54,122 bases of DNA. It comes from Cohnella luojiensis. Lineage in GTDB: Bacteria > Bacillota > Bacilli > Paenibacillales > Paenibacillaceae. The notes below the pieces were generated by a model. It searched no databases. It was given only the letters and a program-made list of their open reading frames with translations, and was not told the origin of the DNA. Shown here piece after piece: positions 7,509 through 17,047 of this stretch; position 1 is the stretch's first letter; every line of letters starts with the position of its first letter. The position numbers and the translations under genes were made by a program. The stretch is from the NCBI RefSeq assembly GCF_004564235.1, contig NZ_SOMN01000036.1, forward strand, positions 1 to 54,122. Direction: 5' to 3'.

Positions 7509-8341
7509 AAATCGCTTACTCTCCATGTCCGAACGATACCTTCGTATTCCATGCATTAGTGCATGGACTCATTCCCGACACGCCGACTTTTGAAGTCACT
7601 TACGCGGATATCGATATTACGAACAATCTGGCTGCCAGCTCCACCGAGTTGGACATCCTGAAAATTTCCTATGCCGCATTGCCTTGGATCCTTCCGGAGT
7701 ATAAACTCATCCCTTGCGGCGGAGCTCTTGGCCGGGGATGCGGACCATTGGTGTTGACTTCCGGCACCGAAGCGCAAGACGCTTCCTACCTGTCCGGCAG
7801 AAAAGTCGCCGTACCGAGCGAACGATCGACGGCCTACTTGCTTTTCCGGTTATGGGCGGCGCAGAACGTGCCGGGAGGCGTCGGCGAGATCGTCGTCATG
7901 CCATTCCACGAGATTATGCCAGCCGTTCGGGACGGAATAATCGATGCCGGACTCGTGATTCATGAAGCCCGGTTTACTTACCGGAATTACGGGCTCTCCC
8001 AAGTCGTTGATCTTGGCCAATGGTGGGAAAGCGATACGGGTTTGCCGATCCCGCTCGGAGCTATCATCGCCCGCCGGTCCCTCGACCTAACCGCCATTAG
8101 CGAGTGGATTCAAGCTTCCGTCGCTTATGCTTGGGCCGATCCCGATAAATCTAGAGAGTATATCATGGCGCACGCTCAAGAGATGGATCCGGACGTAGCT
8201 CAGTCGCACATCGATCTTTACGTAAACGAGTTTACGGCCAGCCTGGGAGACGCCGGTTTCGCCGCAGTAACCACCTTGTTGCAGCGAGCGATGGATGAAG
8301 GGTTAGTTCCGAGGATGGACTTGGCGTCCCTTGCTCTCTAA
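7505..8341 (+). CDS. mqnD: 1,4-dihydroxy-6-naphthoate synthase
   Basis: This 278-aa protein begins MKIAYSPCPNDTFVFHAL, the MqnD signature, followed by a two-lobed periplasmic-binding-protein-like fold: DILKISYAALPWIL, GRGCGPLVL, the hinge-region VAVPSERSTAYLLFRLW and GLVIHEARFTY. It converts cyclic dehypoxanthinyl futalosine to 1,4-dihydroxy-6-naphthoate. The start ATG 7505 lies in an ATGA overlap with the mqnB stop, with GGAGG upstream, so the longer in-frame reading from 7439 is rejected. A weak CCCGG/CCGGG hairpin and then a 51-bp repeat array follow the stop. Confidence 0.93.
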   Translation: MKIAYSPCPNDTFVFHALVHGLIPDTPTFEVTYADIDITNNLAASSTELDILKISYAALPWILPEYKLIPCGGALGRGCGPLVLTSGTEAQDASYLSGRKVAVPSERSTAYLLFRLWAAQNVPGGVGEIVVMPFHEIMPAVRDGIIDAGLVIHEARFTYRNYGLSQVVDLGQWWESDTGLPIPLGAIIARRSLDLTAISEWIQASVAYAWADPDKSREYIMAHAQEMDPDVAQSHIDLYVNEFTASLGDAGFAAVTTLLQRAMDEGLVPRMDLASLAL

Positions 8342-8365
8342 CCCGGCTTATCCGGGCTGCAATCT

Positions 8366-8822
8366 CGGCGAAAATCAGTTTAGTTAGAGCTCTAAGCCGC
8401 TGCCAGCGGTCTAAACAGTGAAAATCAGGTTAGTTTAGAGCTCTAAGCCGCTGCCAGCGGTCTAAACGGAGAAAATCAGGTTAGTTTAGAGCTCTAAGCC
8501 GCTGCCAGCGGTCTAAACGGCGAAAATCAGGTTAGTTTAGAGCTCTAAGCCGCTGAGAGCGGTCTAAACAGCGAAAATCTGGTTAGTTTAGAGCTCTAAG
8601 CCGCTGCCAGCGGTCTAAACGGAGAAAATCCGATTAGTTTAGAGCTATAAGCCGCTCCCAGCGGTCTAAACGGTGAAAATTCGATTAGTTGGGAGCTATA
8701 AGCCGCCGCCAGCGGTCTAAATAGTAAAAATCCGATTAGTTGGGTGCTCTAAGCCGCTGCCAGCGGTCTAAACGGAGTAAATCAGGTTAGTTTAGAGCTC
8801 TAACCCTCTGCCAGTTGGCGCG
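8366..8822. repeat. Tandem repeat array A: 51-bp unit, about nine copies
   Basis: Unit anchors (GAGCTC or variant) fall at 8387, 8438, 8489, 8540, 8591, 8642, 8693, 8744 and 8795, so the period is exactly 51 bp. A partial unit precedes the first anchor and the last copy decays. Each unit has the palindrome TTAGAGCTCTAA or a variant, a small hairpin CCGCT-gcc-AGCGG, TCTAAAC matched by a following GTTTAGA, and a GAAAATC spacer. All six frames of the consensus contain stops, so it is not coding. Copies 6 and 7 are the most diverged. It lies between the convergent mqnD and the FliD-like gene and accounts for most of the 8342-8883 gap. Confidence 0.95.
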
Positions 8823-8858
8823 TCGACGCGCTTCTACAACCCGGTTTCTCCAGGTTGC
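8818..8858. terminator. Palindrome and hairpin at the end of array A
   Basis: GCGCGTCGACGCGC (8818-8831) is a perfect 14-bp palindrome. It is followed by AACC-c-GG and CC-a-GGTT arms around TTTCT (about 8838-8858). The second hairpin lies just beyond the stop of the minus-strand FliD-like gene and may end its transcript, although no strong T-run is seen. Confidence 0.35.
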
Positions 8859-8883
8859 GGCGACACTCTACTCCCGAAGGTTG

Positions 8884-9675
8884 TTAGATAATCCCGTTTA
8901 CCAACAAACCTTTTGACGGGATCTGCAGGGAAACTTGCATGGAGGATTGATAGGTGGCGAACTGTTGCATGGCCAGCTTATTCCGGTTGAGAAGGCTGCT
9001 TGCCGAGACGTCGTTAAAGCGGTCCGTCGCCTTCTCCAAGCTTTTGGCCAGTCCGTTGTTTCCGGTTAGCGCTTTTCTCGTCTGCTCATCGTTCAAGCTT
9101 AGACTCTCGATTAGCTTCTCCCCGTCCAGTTCCAGAGTGCCGTCTCCGTTCATCCTTATACCGATTTGTTCATAAGCGCTTGAGCTCACCGCGTTCTCCA
9201 AGCTTCTTTTTACCAGTGGACTTAAGTACCCTCCCGCTTTATTCAGACGGCTATGCATTTCATTATATCCGGCGATCAGCTTCCCCACTTGTTCAACCGT
9301 CTTATCCTCGTCGGGTCGAACGCTAATCTCGACCGGTTCCGGGACAGCTTTGAGCAACGCAGCCGTTACTTCCCCCTTTTCCAGTACGATGATTTTAGAC
9401 TGATAAGAGTTCTTCTGCAGGAGGCTGTTGGCGATGGTTTGTACATTCCGTGCGGATTTCAGAAAATCGGCTATTTCCGTCGCGGCGGTCTTGATGATTT
9501 GCTCGGAGGGAGTGGGAATGAAAGACGAAGACGATTTTAACCAAGAACCGGCGGGCTGCCTGTAAGCCGTCGGGATGAAAGGAGGCGTCGTGTAAGAGTT
9601 TACGGGAGGGACGATTCTGTTGGCTGCTCCAGCTGTTAATAACCCTATAGGATATAATCCGGCGGAAGAATACAT
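8884..9675 (-). CDS. Orphan protein resembling the C-terminal part of flagellar cap FliD
   Basis: This is a 263-aa protein with a low-complexity, proline- and serine-rich N-terminus. The C-terminal half (about residues 130-245) reads like FliD: LIAGYNEMHSRLNKAGG, then SPLVKRSLENAV, YEQIGIRMNGDGTLELDGEKL and SLNDEQTRKAL. A full FliD is longer and has N-terminal D0/D1 regions that are not apparent here. No flagellar genes are nearby. The start is ATG 9675 with AAGGGTG 8 nt upstream. The similarity was noticed by eye and the function is unknown. It is convergent with mqnD across array A. Confidence 0.6.
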   Translation of the reverse strand: MYSSAGLYPIGLLTAGAANRIVPPVNSYTTPPFIPTAYRQPAGSWLKSSSSFIPTPSEQIIKTAATEIADFLKSARNVQTIANSLLQKNSYQSKIIVLEKGEVTAALLKAVPEPVEISVRPDEDKTVEQVGKLIAGYNEMHSRLNKAGGYLSPLVKRSLENAVSSSAYEQIGIRMNGDGTLELDGEKLIESLSLNDEQTRKALTGNNGLAKSLEKATDRFNDVSASSLLNRNKLAMQQFATYQSSMQVSLQIPSKGLLVNGII

Positions 9676-9983
9676 CTTGTCATCACCCTTTATTAATAGA
9701 AGTAGCTGACGCAACTAATATAACATCTTCCAATTTCTTACACAATCATCCGTCTTCCTAAACCAAACTTATTCTCGTCGAAAAATGATAAGAGTCAAAA
9801 TCGCCTGAAATGTGCAATCTATCCTTATTGAGGGGAATTATGGATTGATCTATTTGTTAGATCATTCCTATGCATAATAATGTCTATTTCCGAACATAAA
9901 AATGCTTTAGAATGGAAAGAGGTGCTCACGACTTCAAAGTTTCGCACTAAAGTATGACTAACATGAATGCAGAGGGATGCACA
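9676..9983. other. Divergent intergenic region upstream of odhA
   Basis: These 308 bp separate the FliD-like gene and odhA. The clearest element is GATCTA-N5-TAGATC at about 9847-9863, a small inverted repeat that could be an operator. AT-rich stretches with CATAAT and TTAGAAT motifs could be -10 elements, but no promoter with a good -35 stands out. No gene was seen. Confidence 0.4.
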
Positions 9984-12878
9984 ATGTCAGACGACAATGA
10001 AGTAATGCAAGGACTATGGGAGCAATTCTTCGGCCCTAATCTAGGCTACATCCAAGAGCAGTACGACATCTACTTACAAAATTCAGAAGCGGTGAGTCCG
10101 CAATATCGCGAGTTGTTCGCTCAATACGGAGCTCCTCCTCGCGCCGAGACCGGGGCACGCCATCAGGGTATGGCCGCGCAACCCCAACGAAATGATGGAT
10201 CGGTTGCAACCGATACCCAGTTGCTTAAGAAAGCAATTGCCGCCGGCCAACTGGCCTGGAATATACGCTCGTTCGGCCATCTTGCCGCCGATATCGACCC
10301 TCTTGGCCTTAGCCCGAAAGCAAGCTCCGAGATGATCGAACCAAGCACGTACGGTTTAACGGAATCGGACTTGCAACAATTGCCTCCGGAATGCGTATGG
10401 GAAGATGCTCCCTATCCATTCAAGAATGCTTTGGACGCGGTTCGCAAGCTGCGCGAGGTTTACACGGGACCGATTGCTTTCGAATTCGGCCATGTTCACT
10501 CCGAAGAAGAGCGCAAGTGGCTGAACAATCGGGCGGAAGCCGTTATTCCTTCTACCCAGTTGCTCGCATCCGAGCGCGAAACCTTGCTTAGAAAGTTGCT
10601 TGAGGCTGAACAATTCGAGGATTTCCTGCAGCGCACCTTCGTCGGACAGAAACGCTTCTCCGCGGAAGGGATCGAAGCGCTTATTCCGCTTGCGGATGAA
10701 ATCGTGCACGAGCTTACGAACGATGGCGCTCGTCACATCGTCATGGGCATGGCGCATCGCGGACGCTTGAACGTGCTCGCCCATGTTCTGGGCAAGCCTT
10801 ACGGCAACATTTTCTCGGAATTCCATCACTCCCCTAACAAGAATCTTATTCCTTCGGAAGGCTCGATCGGCATTAACTACGGCTGGACCGGAGACGTGAA
10901 ATATCATCTGGGCGCGAATCGCTCGATTCCATCCGGCGAAACCGCGGAAACGCGCATTACGCTAGCCAACAATCCCAGCCATCTCGAGTACGTCAATCCT
11001 GTCGTTGGCGGCTTTGCCCGGGCAGCGCAAGAGGATCGTACCAAGCCTGGTTATCCGGTTCAAAATCTCGATTTGGCGGCATCCATCATCATGCATGGCG
11101 ACGCGGCATTCTCCGGGGAAGGCATCGTGGCGGAGACGCTCAACTTCAATAACCTGCGCGGCTATACGAGCGGCGGAACGATTCATATCATCGCTAACAA
11201 CCGCATCGGTTTCACGACGGAAAGCCATGATTCCCGTTCGACCCATTACGCCAGCGATTTGGCCAAAGGCTTCGAAATTCCGATCATTCACGTGAACGCG
11301 GACGATCCTGAGGCTTGCATAGCAGCTGCGCGCATGGCCAGCGAATATCGCACTCTTTTCAAGAAGGACTTCCTGATCGACCTGATCGGCTATCGCCGTT
11401 ACGGCCATAACGAGACAGACGATCCGGAAACCACGCAACCGTTGATTTACAAAAAAGTAAAAGCGCATTTGCCGGTCGCTCGCCTATACGCGGACAAACT
11501 GGTTCGCGAGGGCTCTCTATCCGCGGAAGGTTCGGAACAAATCAAGCGCGACGTGTTGAACAAACTTAAATCCGCTTACGATCAGGTCAAGGGCCAAGAG
11601 CACAAGGATCCCGTCCATCAAGCTCGCCCGACGGTGTACAATCTTGGCGAAGCAAAGCCTGCTACTTCCGTTCCAATGGATAAGCTTCGTAAGATTAACA
11701 AAGGATTGCTGACATGGCCAGAGACGTTCAAGGTGTACGGAAAGCTTCAAAAGATTCTTGAACGTCGAGCCGACGCGCTGAAGGATGGCGAGAAAGTGGA
11801 CTGGGGTCATGCCGAGACGCTTGCGTTCGCATCGATATTAGCGGACGGTACTCCAATCCGCTTGAGCGGCCAGGACGTGGAAAGAGCGACCTTCGCTCAC
11901 CGGAACCTCGTCTTGCACGATTCCGAGACGGGCGATACCTACTGCCCGCTTCACGAATTGCCTGAAGCGAAAGCATCCTTCGCCATTCACAACAGTCCGC
12001 TATCCGAAGCGGGCGTTCTAGGCTTGGAGTATGGCTACAACGTATATGCCCCTGAGACGATGGTCATCTGGGAAGCGCAATATGGCGACTTTACGAATGC
12101 CGCCCAGGTTCTAATCGACCAATTTATCTCCGCGGGTCAATCCAAGTGGACGCAGCGTTCCGGATTGACGATGCTGCTGCCGCACGGATACGAAGGCCAA
12201 GGTCCAGAGCATTCCAGCGCAAGAATGGAACGATTCCTGCAATTGTCGGGCGAAGAAAACTGGACCGTAGCGTACTTGTCCAGCGCGGCGCAATATTTCC
12301 ACTTGCTTCGCCGCCAAGCTTCGATCATGAATACGGAATCGGCTCGTCCGCTCGTGGTCATGGCGCCTAAAAGCATGATCCGCAACCCGCTTGTGGCATC
12401 GCCTTCGTCCTTGCTGAGCGAAGGCTCGTTCCAGACCGTGGTCGAGCAGCCAGGACTTGGACAGAAGCCACAACGCGTGGAAAGACTTGTCCTCTGCACG
12501 GGAAAAGTCGCGATAGATTTGGCGGAAGAGCTCGACAAATCCGCCGATATCAATCGGGATTGGTTGCATATTGTCCGCGTCGAACAGCTGTACCCGTTCC
12601 CGCAGCAAGAAATCCAAGCGATTATCGAACGCTTCCCGAACCTCGCGGAAGTGCTCTGGGTACAGGAAGAACCGAAGAATATGGGTGCTTGGAGCTACAT
12701 GGAACCGCGCATTCGCGAGCTAGTCGAATCTTCGGATATGACGGTCGGCTACAACGGACGTCCTAAACGTTCCAGCCCGGCTAGCGGTTACCAGCAGATC
12801 CACAGCTTCGAGCAGCAATTCATCATCAACCAAGCTTTGGTCCAGAAGAAGAAAACGGCCATAAAATCCGGGAGGTAA
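9984..12878 (+). CDS. odhA: 2-oxoglutarate dehydrogenase E1 component
   Basis: This thiamine-diphosphate-dependent enzyme of about 964 aa decarboxylates 2-oxoglutarate and passes the succinyl group to the lipoyl arm of E2 in the TCA cycle. It has the N-terminal [21 protein letters not shown] helix region, then [19 protein letters not shown], the THDP/metal region [18 protein letters not shown] and [18 protein letters not shown], and the C-terminal [20 protein letters not shown]. The start is ATG 9984 with AGAGGG 7 nt upstream; the ATG at 9954 has weaker support. The E2 gene follows after 5 bp. The E3 gene is not in the window. Confidence 0.96.
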   Translation: MSDDNEVMQGLWEQFFGPNLGYIQEQYDIYLQNSEAVSPQYRELFAQYGAPPRAETGARHQGMAAQPQRNDGSVATDTQLLKKAIAAGQLAWNIRSFGHLAADIDPLGLSPKASSEMIEPSTYGLTESDLQQLPPECVWEDAPYPFKNALDAVRKLREVYTGPIAFEFGHVHSEEERKWLNNRAEAVIPSTQLLASERETLLRKLLEAEQFEDFLQRTFVGQKRFSAEGIEALIPLADEIVHELTNDGARHIVMGMAHRGRLNVLAHVLGKPYGNIFSEFHHSPNKNLIPSEGSIGINYGWTGDVKYHLGANRSIPSGETAETRITLANNPSHLEYVNPVVGGFARAAQEDRTKPGYPVQNLDLAASIIMHGDAAFSGEGIVAETLNFNNLRGYTSGGTIHIIANNRIGFTTESHDSRSTHYASDLAKGFEIPIIHVNADDPEACIAAARMASEYRTLFKKDFLIDLIGYRRYGHNETDDPETTQPLIYKKVKAHLPVARLYADKLVREGSLSAEGSEQIKRDVLNKLKSAYDQVKGQEHKDPVHQARPTVYNLGEAKPATSVPMDKLRKINKGLLTWPETFKVYGKLQKILERRADALKDGEKVDWGHAETLAFASILADGTPIRLSGQDVERATFAHRNLVLHDSETGDTYCPLHELPEAKASFAIHNSPLSEAGVLGLEYGYNVYAPETMVIWEAQYGDFTNAAQVLIDQFISAGQSKWTQRSGLTMLLPHGYEGQGPEHSSARMERFLQLSGEENWTVAYLSSAAQYFHLLRRQASIMNTESARPLVVMAPKSMIRNPLVASPSSLLSEGSFQTVVEQPGLGQKPQRVERLVLCTGKVAIDLAEELDKSADINRDWLHIVRVEQLYPFPQQEIQAIIERFPNLAEVLWVQEEPKNMGAWSYMEPRIRELVESSDMTVGYNGRPKRSSPASGYQQIHSFEQQFIINQALVQKKKTAIKSGR

Positions 12879-12883
12879 CAGCA

Positions 12884-14140
12884 ATGCATGACATTATAGT
12901 ACCAGCGATGGGCGAGTCCATTACGGAAGGAACGATTTCGAAATGGATCGTCAAAGTAGGGGATACCGTTAGTCAAGGCGATCTCCTGCTCGAGCTGGAA
13001 ACCGACAAAGTAAACCTGGAAATCAGCGCCGAGCAAGACGGCGTCATCTCGGAAATTCTCATGAACGAAGGGGATACCGTGAAAATCGGCGAAGCCGTAG
13101 GCAGAATCGGCGCTGCCGGTCAGGCTGCGGCACCTATAGCGGCTGCCCCAGCCGCGGTTATGCAGAAAGAAAGCGTGCCAGCGCCGGCTCAAGTTCCGGC
13201 GCCGGTTGCCGCTCCTGCTGCAGCTGCGAGCGTGGATGCCAGCTCTACTCTCGCTACGCCTGCCGCAAGGAAGCTCGCCCGGGAAAAGGGAATCGACCTG
13301 AACGCGGTGCCTGCGCGCGACCCGATCGGCCGCATTCATTCCAGCGACGTCCAATCCGCGGGAACTGCGCCCGCAAGCGCTTCAGCAGCGCAACCGGCTC
13401 CTACAGCCGCGACGGATAAACCGACCTCGAACACGAATAAGCCGGAAGAGCGCAAACGCATGTCCCGCCGCCGTCTAACGATCGCCAAACGGTTGGTTGA
13501 AGCTCAACAAACGGCCGCGATGCTCACGACATTCAACGAAGTCGATATGACCGCTATTCTCGAAGTCCGTAAGCGCCGCAAGGATTCCTTCAAGGAAAAG
13601 CATGACGTCGGCTTAGGCTTCATGTCCTTCTTCACCAAAGCTGTTGTCGGTGCGCTGAAGGCATTCCCGCACCTGAACGCGGAAATCAACGGCGAAGACA
13701 TTATCGTTAAGAAATACTACGATATCGGTATTGCCGTATCCGCCAAAGAAGGTTTAGTCGTTCCCGTGCTGCGTGAAGCGGATCGCCTAGGATTCGCCGA
13801 AATCGAGCGCACGATCGTTCAACTAGCCGGCAAAGCCCGCAACAATACGCTTGAATTGTCCGAGCTGCAGGGCGGAACCTTCACGATCACGAACGGCGGC
13901 GTATTCGGCTCCTTGCTGTCGACTCCGATCCTCAACGCTCCTCAAGTCGGGATTCTGGGCATGCACAAGATCCAGCTTCGTCCGGTCGCCATCGATGCGA
14001 CGCGCATGGAGAACCGCCCTATGATGTATATCGCGCTGTCCTATGACCACAGAATCGTTGACGGCGCCGAAGCCGTGCAATTCCTCGTTAAGATCAAGGA
14101 AATGCTCGAAGATCCGGAAACGTTGCTTCTCGAAGGTTAA
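12884..14140 (+). CDS. odhB: Dihydrolipoyllysine-residue succinyltransferase, 2-oxoglutarate dehydrogenase E2
   Basis: This 418-aa protein has a lipoyl domain (residues 1-75, lipoylated Lys42 in [11 protein letters not shown]), an Ala/Pro-rich linker, an E3-binding domain (about 125-157, [15 protein letters not shown] and GRIHSSDV) and a catalytic domain ending SYDHRIVDG with His389 and Asp393. It transfers succinyl from lipoamide to CoA. It lies 5 bp after odhA with a good ribosome binding site (GGGAGG) and ends at a strong terminator. The lipoate-protein ligase at 51964 could supply its lipoyl group. Confidence 0.96.
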   Translation: MHDIIVPAMGESITEGTISKWIVKVGDTVSQGDLLLELETDKVNLEISAEQDGVISEILMNEGDTVKIGEAVGRIGAAGQAAAPIAAAPAAVMQKESVPAPAQVPAPVAAPAAAASVDASSTLATPAARKLAREKGIDLNAVPARDPIGRIHSSDVQSAGTAPASASAAQPAPTAATDKPTSNTNKPEERKRMSRRRLTIAKRLVEAQQTAAMLTTFNEVDMTAILEVRKRRKDSFKEKHDVGLGFMSFFTKAVVGALKAFPHLNAEINGEDIIVKKYYDIGIAVSAKEGLVVPVLREADRLGFAEIERTIVQLAGKARNNTLELSELQGGTFTITNGGVFGSLLSTPILNAPQVGILGMHKIQLRPVAIDATRMENRPMMYIALSYDHRIVDGAEAVQFLVKIKEMLEDPETLLLEG

Positions 14141-14150
14141 TCGTCCAATC

Positions 14151-14201
14151 AAAAACCTCATCATCGATGCCGTATACTACGGTACGAGGATGAGGTTTTT
14201 T
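14151..14201 (+). terminator. Rho-independent terminator of odhAB
   Basis: AAAAACCTCATC pairs with GATGAGGTTTTT, with an inner CCGTA/TACGG stem, followed by a T-run. It is 10 bp past the odhB stop. The A-run on the other arm could also make it work for the minus strand. Confidence 0.88.
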
Positions 14202-14260
14202 GTTAATGCTTGTATGAGTTCGAACTGAAGCTTAGAAGCCGTTGAATCCGCGGCGGTTTC

Positions 14261-15217
14261 TTAAGAAACGGTGTTAAAGACCAGCAATGCGGCGCCAATC
14301 GCCCCCGCTTCTTTGCCAAGGGACGGCGAAACGATTCTTACTCCGGCTGCCATATTGGAAATCCCCCTATCCGCGATGACTTGATGCATTGGATCCAATA
14401 GCGGGGCGCCGATGCTTGCCGCTCCTCCGCCAACGATAAGCACTTCCGGATTCATAACATGAATGATACCGACAAGTCCCGCCCCGAGAGCCTGACCAGC
14501 CTCCTTAAGGATGCTTGCGGACAATTCATCCCCCTCCGATGCCGCTTCTGCGACATGACGGGAGGTAATCGAATTCGTAGTACCTGCCTTCCCGGTTAAC
14601 GCCGACGCTTTCTCAGGAAACTCGGCTGCCAACTGCTGTGCCCGTCTTCCGATAGCCGTCCCGGAAGCATAAAGCTCCAAGCAGCCTATGTTTCCGCAGG
14701 GACATTGGGGACCCTTCCAATCGATAGTGATATGACCCAATTCTCCAGCGCTTGCATCCCTGCCCCGAATGAGCCGTCCCCCGCTTACGATCCCTGCCCC
14801 GATCCCAGTAGAAACGGTCACGTAAACGCAATCCTTCGTTCCTCGGCCGGCTCCAACGGCCCATTCTCCATAGGCAGCCGCATTCGCATCGTTCTCCAGG
14901 TTGACGGGAACACCGAATGCCTGCTGCAGCAATTGGCCCAAAGGAACATTGCTCCAACCCAAGTTAAAAGCATAAGCAACGATTCCTTCCCCGGTATTCA
15001 ATGTCCCTGCCGTAGCCACGCCAATGCTAACCAATTGCTGCGACTTATCCAAACACTTGCTTATCAATTCAATCATGCGCCGAATGACTGCATCCGAACC
15101 CTCTTGAGCATTCGTGCTAACCTCGGATTTATTTAGAATATTCCCGTTATCGTCTACGATCACCGCAAGTATTTTGGTTCCCCCTAAATCGATACCCGCA
15201 TAAACCTTGTTCGTCAT
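14261..15217 (-). CDS. ROK family sugar kinase, probable glucokinase
   Basis: This 318-aa protein starts MTNKVYAGIDLGGTK, an ATPase-fold phosphate-binding loop. Asp110 in LENDANAAAYGEWA is the catalytic base, His161 lies in GELGHITID, and CPCGNIGC (172-179) followed by LE completes the ROK zinc site. Length and motif order fit glucokinases of Bacillales rather than ROK repressors, because there is no N-terminal helix-turn-helix. The start is ATG 15217 with GGAGG 7 nt upstream. It lies 20 bp after the GGDEF-EAL gene on the same strand, so the two may share a transcript. Confidence 0.9.
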   Translation of the reverse strand: MTNKVYAGIDLGGTKILAVIVDDNGNILNKSEVSTNAQEGSDAVIRRMIELISKCLDKSQQLVSIGVATAGTLNTGEGIVAYAFNLGWSNVPLGQLLQQAFGVPVNLENDANAAAYGEWAVGAGRGTKDCVYVTVSTGIGAGIVSGGRLIRGRDASAGELGHITIDWKGPQCPCGNIGCLELYASGTAIGRRAQQLAAEFPEKASALTGKAGTTNSITSRHVAEAASEGDELSASILKEAGQALGAGLVGIIHVMNPEVLIVGGGAASIGAPLLDPMHQVIADRGISNMAAGVRIVSPSLGKEAGAIGAALLVFNTVS

Positions 15218-15237
15218 TACCGTACCTCCGCGTTGTT

Positions 15238-16875
15238 TTATGTAATAGGCAAACTCACCGTTTTAACCCACTCTCTCGCCATTATAGCGGTAAGCGGTTT
15301 GCTAAACAAATAACCTTGAATACAATCGCATTCGTACTTCTTCAGGTAATCCAACTGGAAATAGGTCTCCACGCCTTCGGCAATGACTTTTAACCCCATC
15401 CCTTGCGCAAGACGAATGATGAGTCCGGTTAAGGGCTGGATATCCATGCTGTCCGGGATTTGCTCAATGAAACTCTTGTCGATCTTGAGTGTCGTGATCG
15501 GAAGCCTCATAAGGTGGCTAAGGGAAGAGAATCCTCTCCCGAAGTCGTCCAGCGCGATATTCACTCCTTGCTCCCTCAAGCGGCGCAGCTTATCCGCAAT
15601 CAAATCCAACGACTCTATGACCATTGACTCCGTAATCTCAAGCTCCAAATATCGGGGCTCCAATCCCGTTTCCCGCAAAATATCCAATACCCGTTCGACG
15701 TAGCGTTGCCCGATAAGCTGTACGACCGAGACGTTTACGGAGATCATCGGTTTTTCATTCCCGTTTTCGTGAATGGCCCGAATAAATTGGCATGCCGTTC
15801 GGAGCACCCATTCTCCGATCGGAACGATCAATTGCGTTTCTTCCGCGATTCGAATGAATTCATCGGGCGCAACCCGTCCAAGCTCCGGACTGTTCCAACG
15901 AATTAAGGCTTCCAGCCCATCGACCCGGGGACCCCCCAAATGGATTTGCGGCTGATAATGCAGCTCGAACTCCCCTTTATCCAGCGCATTCCGAAGGAGG
16001 CGCTCCATATCTGCCCGATGATGAAGCGGAATGCTCAGAGATCCGTCATAGAAGGCGAAACCGTTCTTGCCTCTGCTTTTTACATGATTGAGGGTGATAT
16101 CCGCATTTTGCAACAATTGATCCAAAGTCCTGCCATGGGATGGAAAATGGGAAATCCCAACGCTCCCGGTCATATGCATCCGATGCTCTCCGACGGCGAA
16201 AGGACTTTCGAATAGTTCCAATAACCTCTCGCCTCTGTAATGCAGCCGGTCTTGCGGCTGTCGGGTGACTATCACCCACTCGTCTCCGCCTATACGGTAA
16301 AGTTGCTCGGACGGAAGTAAGTCCCCGATTAAGCGCGTGGAAATCTCTTTGATCAACCTGTCGCCGAATGCATGTCCTAATGTGTCGTTCGTGTATTTGA
16401 AATCATCCAAATCCACATAGAACAAGGATGCATCCTTCAATAAGGTCAGATTCTCGTACAAGGCAAGCCGATTCGGCAGGCCGGTTAACGGATCCCGAAA
16501 GGCAACTTGGCGCAGCTCTTCCCGGCTATTCAACAATTCCGTATATTGATTGTGAAGCTTCTGCTCGGCTACGCTCATTCGAAATGTTGCCCTATATATT
16601 AATATAAATAGCAGCGCGGCAGTAATCACAATGTATACCCAACCCTTGATCACGCTAAACTTAGCGAACAGCTCCTTATTCGGTACGAGCGCATTCAACG
16701 CCTGATCGGAGAACAGGATCCACAACGCTCCGCAGATCAAATAGATAAGCGAAATTCTAAGAGAATCTGCAATCCGCAGCTGCGATTTGTATGGTTTCGA
16801 AGTTTCATGCTGGGAATCCTTCAAGTGCGACATCCCTTCCTGTCGAATTGTGTCGGTTATTCTAACATTCGACAT
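15238..16875 (-). CDS. Membrane GGDEF-EAL protein (cyclic-di-GMP turnover)
   Basis: This 545-aa protein has two transmembrane helices (about 42-60 and 76-95), a short linker helix, a GGDEF domain (about 125-275) and an EAL domain (about 285-540). The diguanylate cyclase signature is GGDEW (196-200), a change at the last position only, and the preceding FYVDLDDFK strand is intact. The EAL domain keeps EALIRW (from 322), ITESMV, LDDFGRGFSS, KIDKSFI and AEGVET, so it should be an active phosphodiesterase. ATG 16875 is used; ATG 16833 is an alternative start. It is upstream of the ROK kinase gene. Confidence 0.9.
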   Translation of the reverse strand: MSNVRITDTIRQEGMSHLKDSQHETSKPYKSQLRIADSLRISLIYLICGALWILFSDQALNALVPNKELFAKFSVIKGWVYIVITAALLFILIYRATFRMSVAEQKLHNQYTELLNSREELRQVAFRDPLTGLPNRLALYENLTLLKDASLFYVDLDDFKYTNDTLGHAFGDRLIKEISTRLIGDLLPSEQLYRIGGDEWVIVTRQPQDRLHYRGERLLELFESPFAVGEHRMHMTGSVGISHFPSHGRTLDQLLQNADITLNHVKSRGKNGFAFYDGSLSIPLHHRADMERLLRNALDKGEFELHYQPQIHLGGPRVDGLEALIRWNSPELGRVAPDEFIRIAEETQLIVPIGEWVLRTACQFIRAIHENGNEKPMISVNVSVVQLIGQRYVERVLDILRETGLEPRYLELEITESMVIESLDLIADKLRRLREQGVNIALDDFGRGFSSLSHLMRLPITTLKIDKSFIEQIPDSMDIQPLTGLIIRLAQGMGLKVIAEGVETYFQLDYLKKYECDCIQGYLFSKPLTAIMAREWVKTVSLPIT

Positions 16876-16934
16876 TGCACCGCCCTGTTCCTACTATTTG
16901 GAAACATTAATTTACTAGAATGATTCAAAGCCTA

Positions 16935-16963
16935 TTGAAATTATCACCGATCTGGATTAAGAT
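16935..16963 (+). promoter_or_regulatory. Candidate sigma-A promoter for nox
   Basis: TTGAAA (16935-16940) and TAAGAT (16958-16963) are 17 bp apart. The inferred transcription start near 16970 places both operator palindromes downstream of the promoter. Confidence 0.6.
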
Positions 16964-16978
16964 AAGGATATCAAAACT

Positions 16979-16996
16979 TTGTGAATTAAATCACAA
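16979..16996. promoter_or_regulatory. Rex/Fnr-like operator 1
   Basis: TTGTGA-N6-TCACAA is a perfect dyad. It fits the Rex consensus TTGTGAA-N4-TTCACAA with one mismatch and also contains the Bacillus Fnr box TGTGA-N6-TCACA exactly. It lies just downstream of the candidate nox promoter, which suits repression by the NADH sensor Rex better than activation. Confidence 0.75.
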
Positions 16997-17007
16997 CATA
17001 GTTTATT

Positions 17008-17025
17008 ATGTGAATTTATTCACAA
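17008..17025. promoter_or_regulatory. Rex/Fnr-like operator 2
   Basis: ATGTGAATTTATTCACAA matches the Rex consensus except for its first base, and matches TGTGA-N6-TCACA exactly. Its centre is 29 bp from that of operator 1, close to three helical turns, so two dimers could bind on nearly the same face. It ends 22 bp before the nox ATG. Confidence 0.75.
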
Positions 17026-17047
17026 AATAACTCGAGGAGGAATCGCC

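Noticed and set aside
8366..8822. CRISPR array
   Set aside because: The units are contiguous 51-bp tandem copies without unique spacers, and there are no cas genes in the window. The same holds for arrays B and C.
9846..9970. Strong odhA promoter
   Set aside because: Several -10-like words occur, but none has a good -35 at proper spacing, so no promoter is called.
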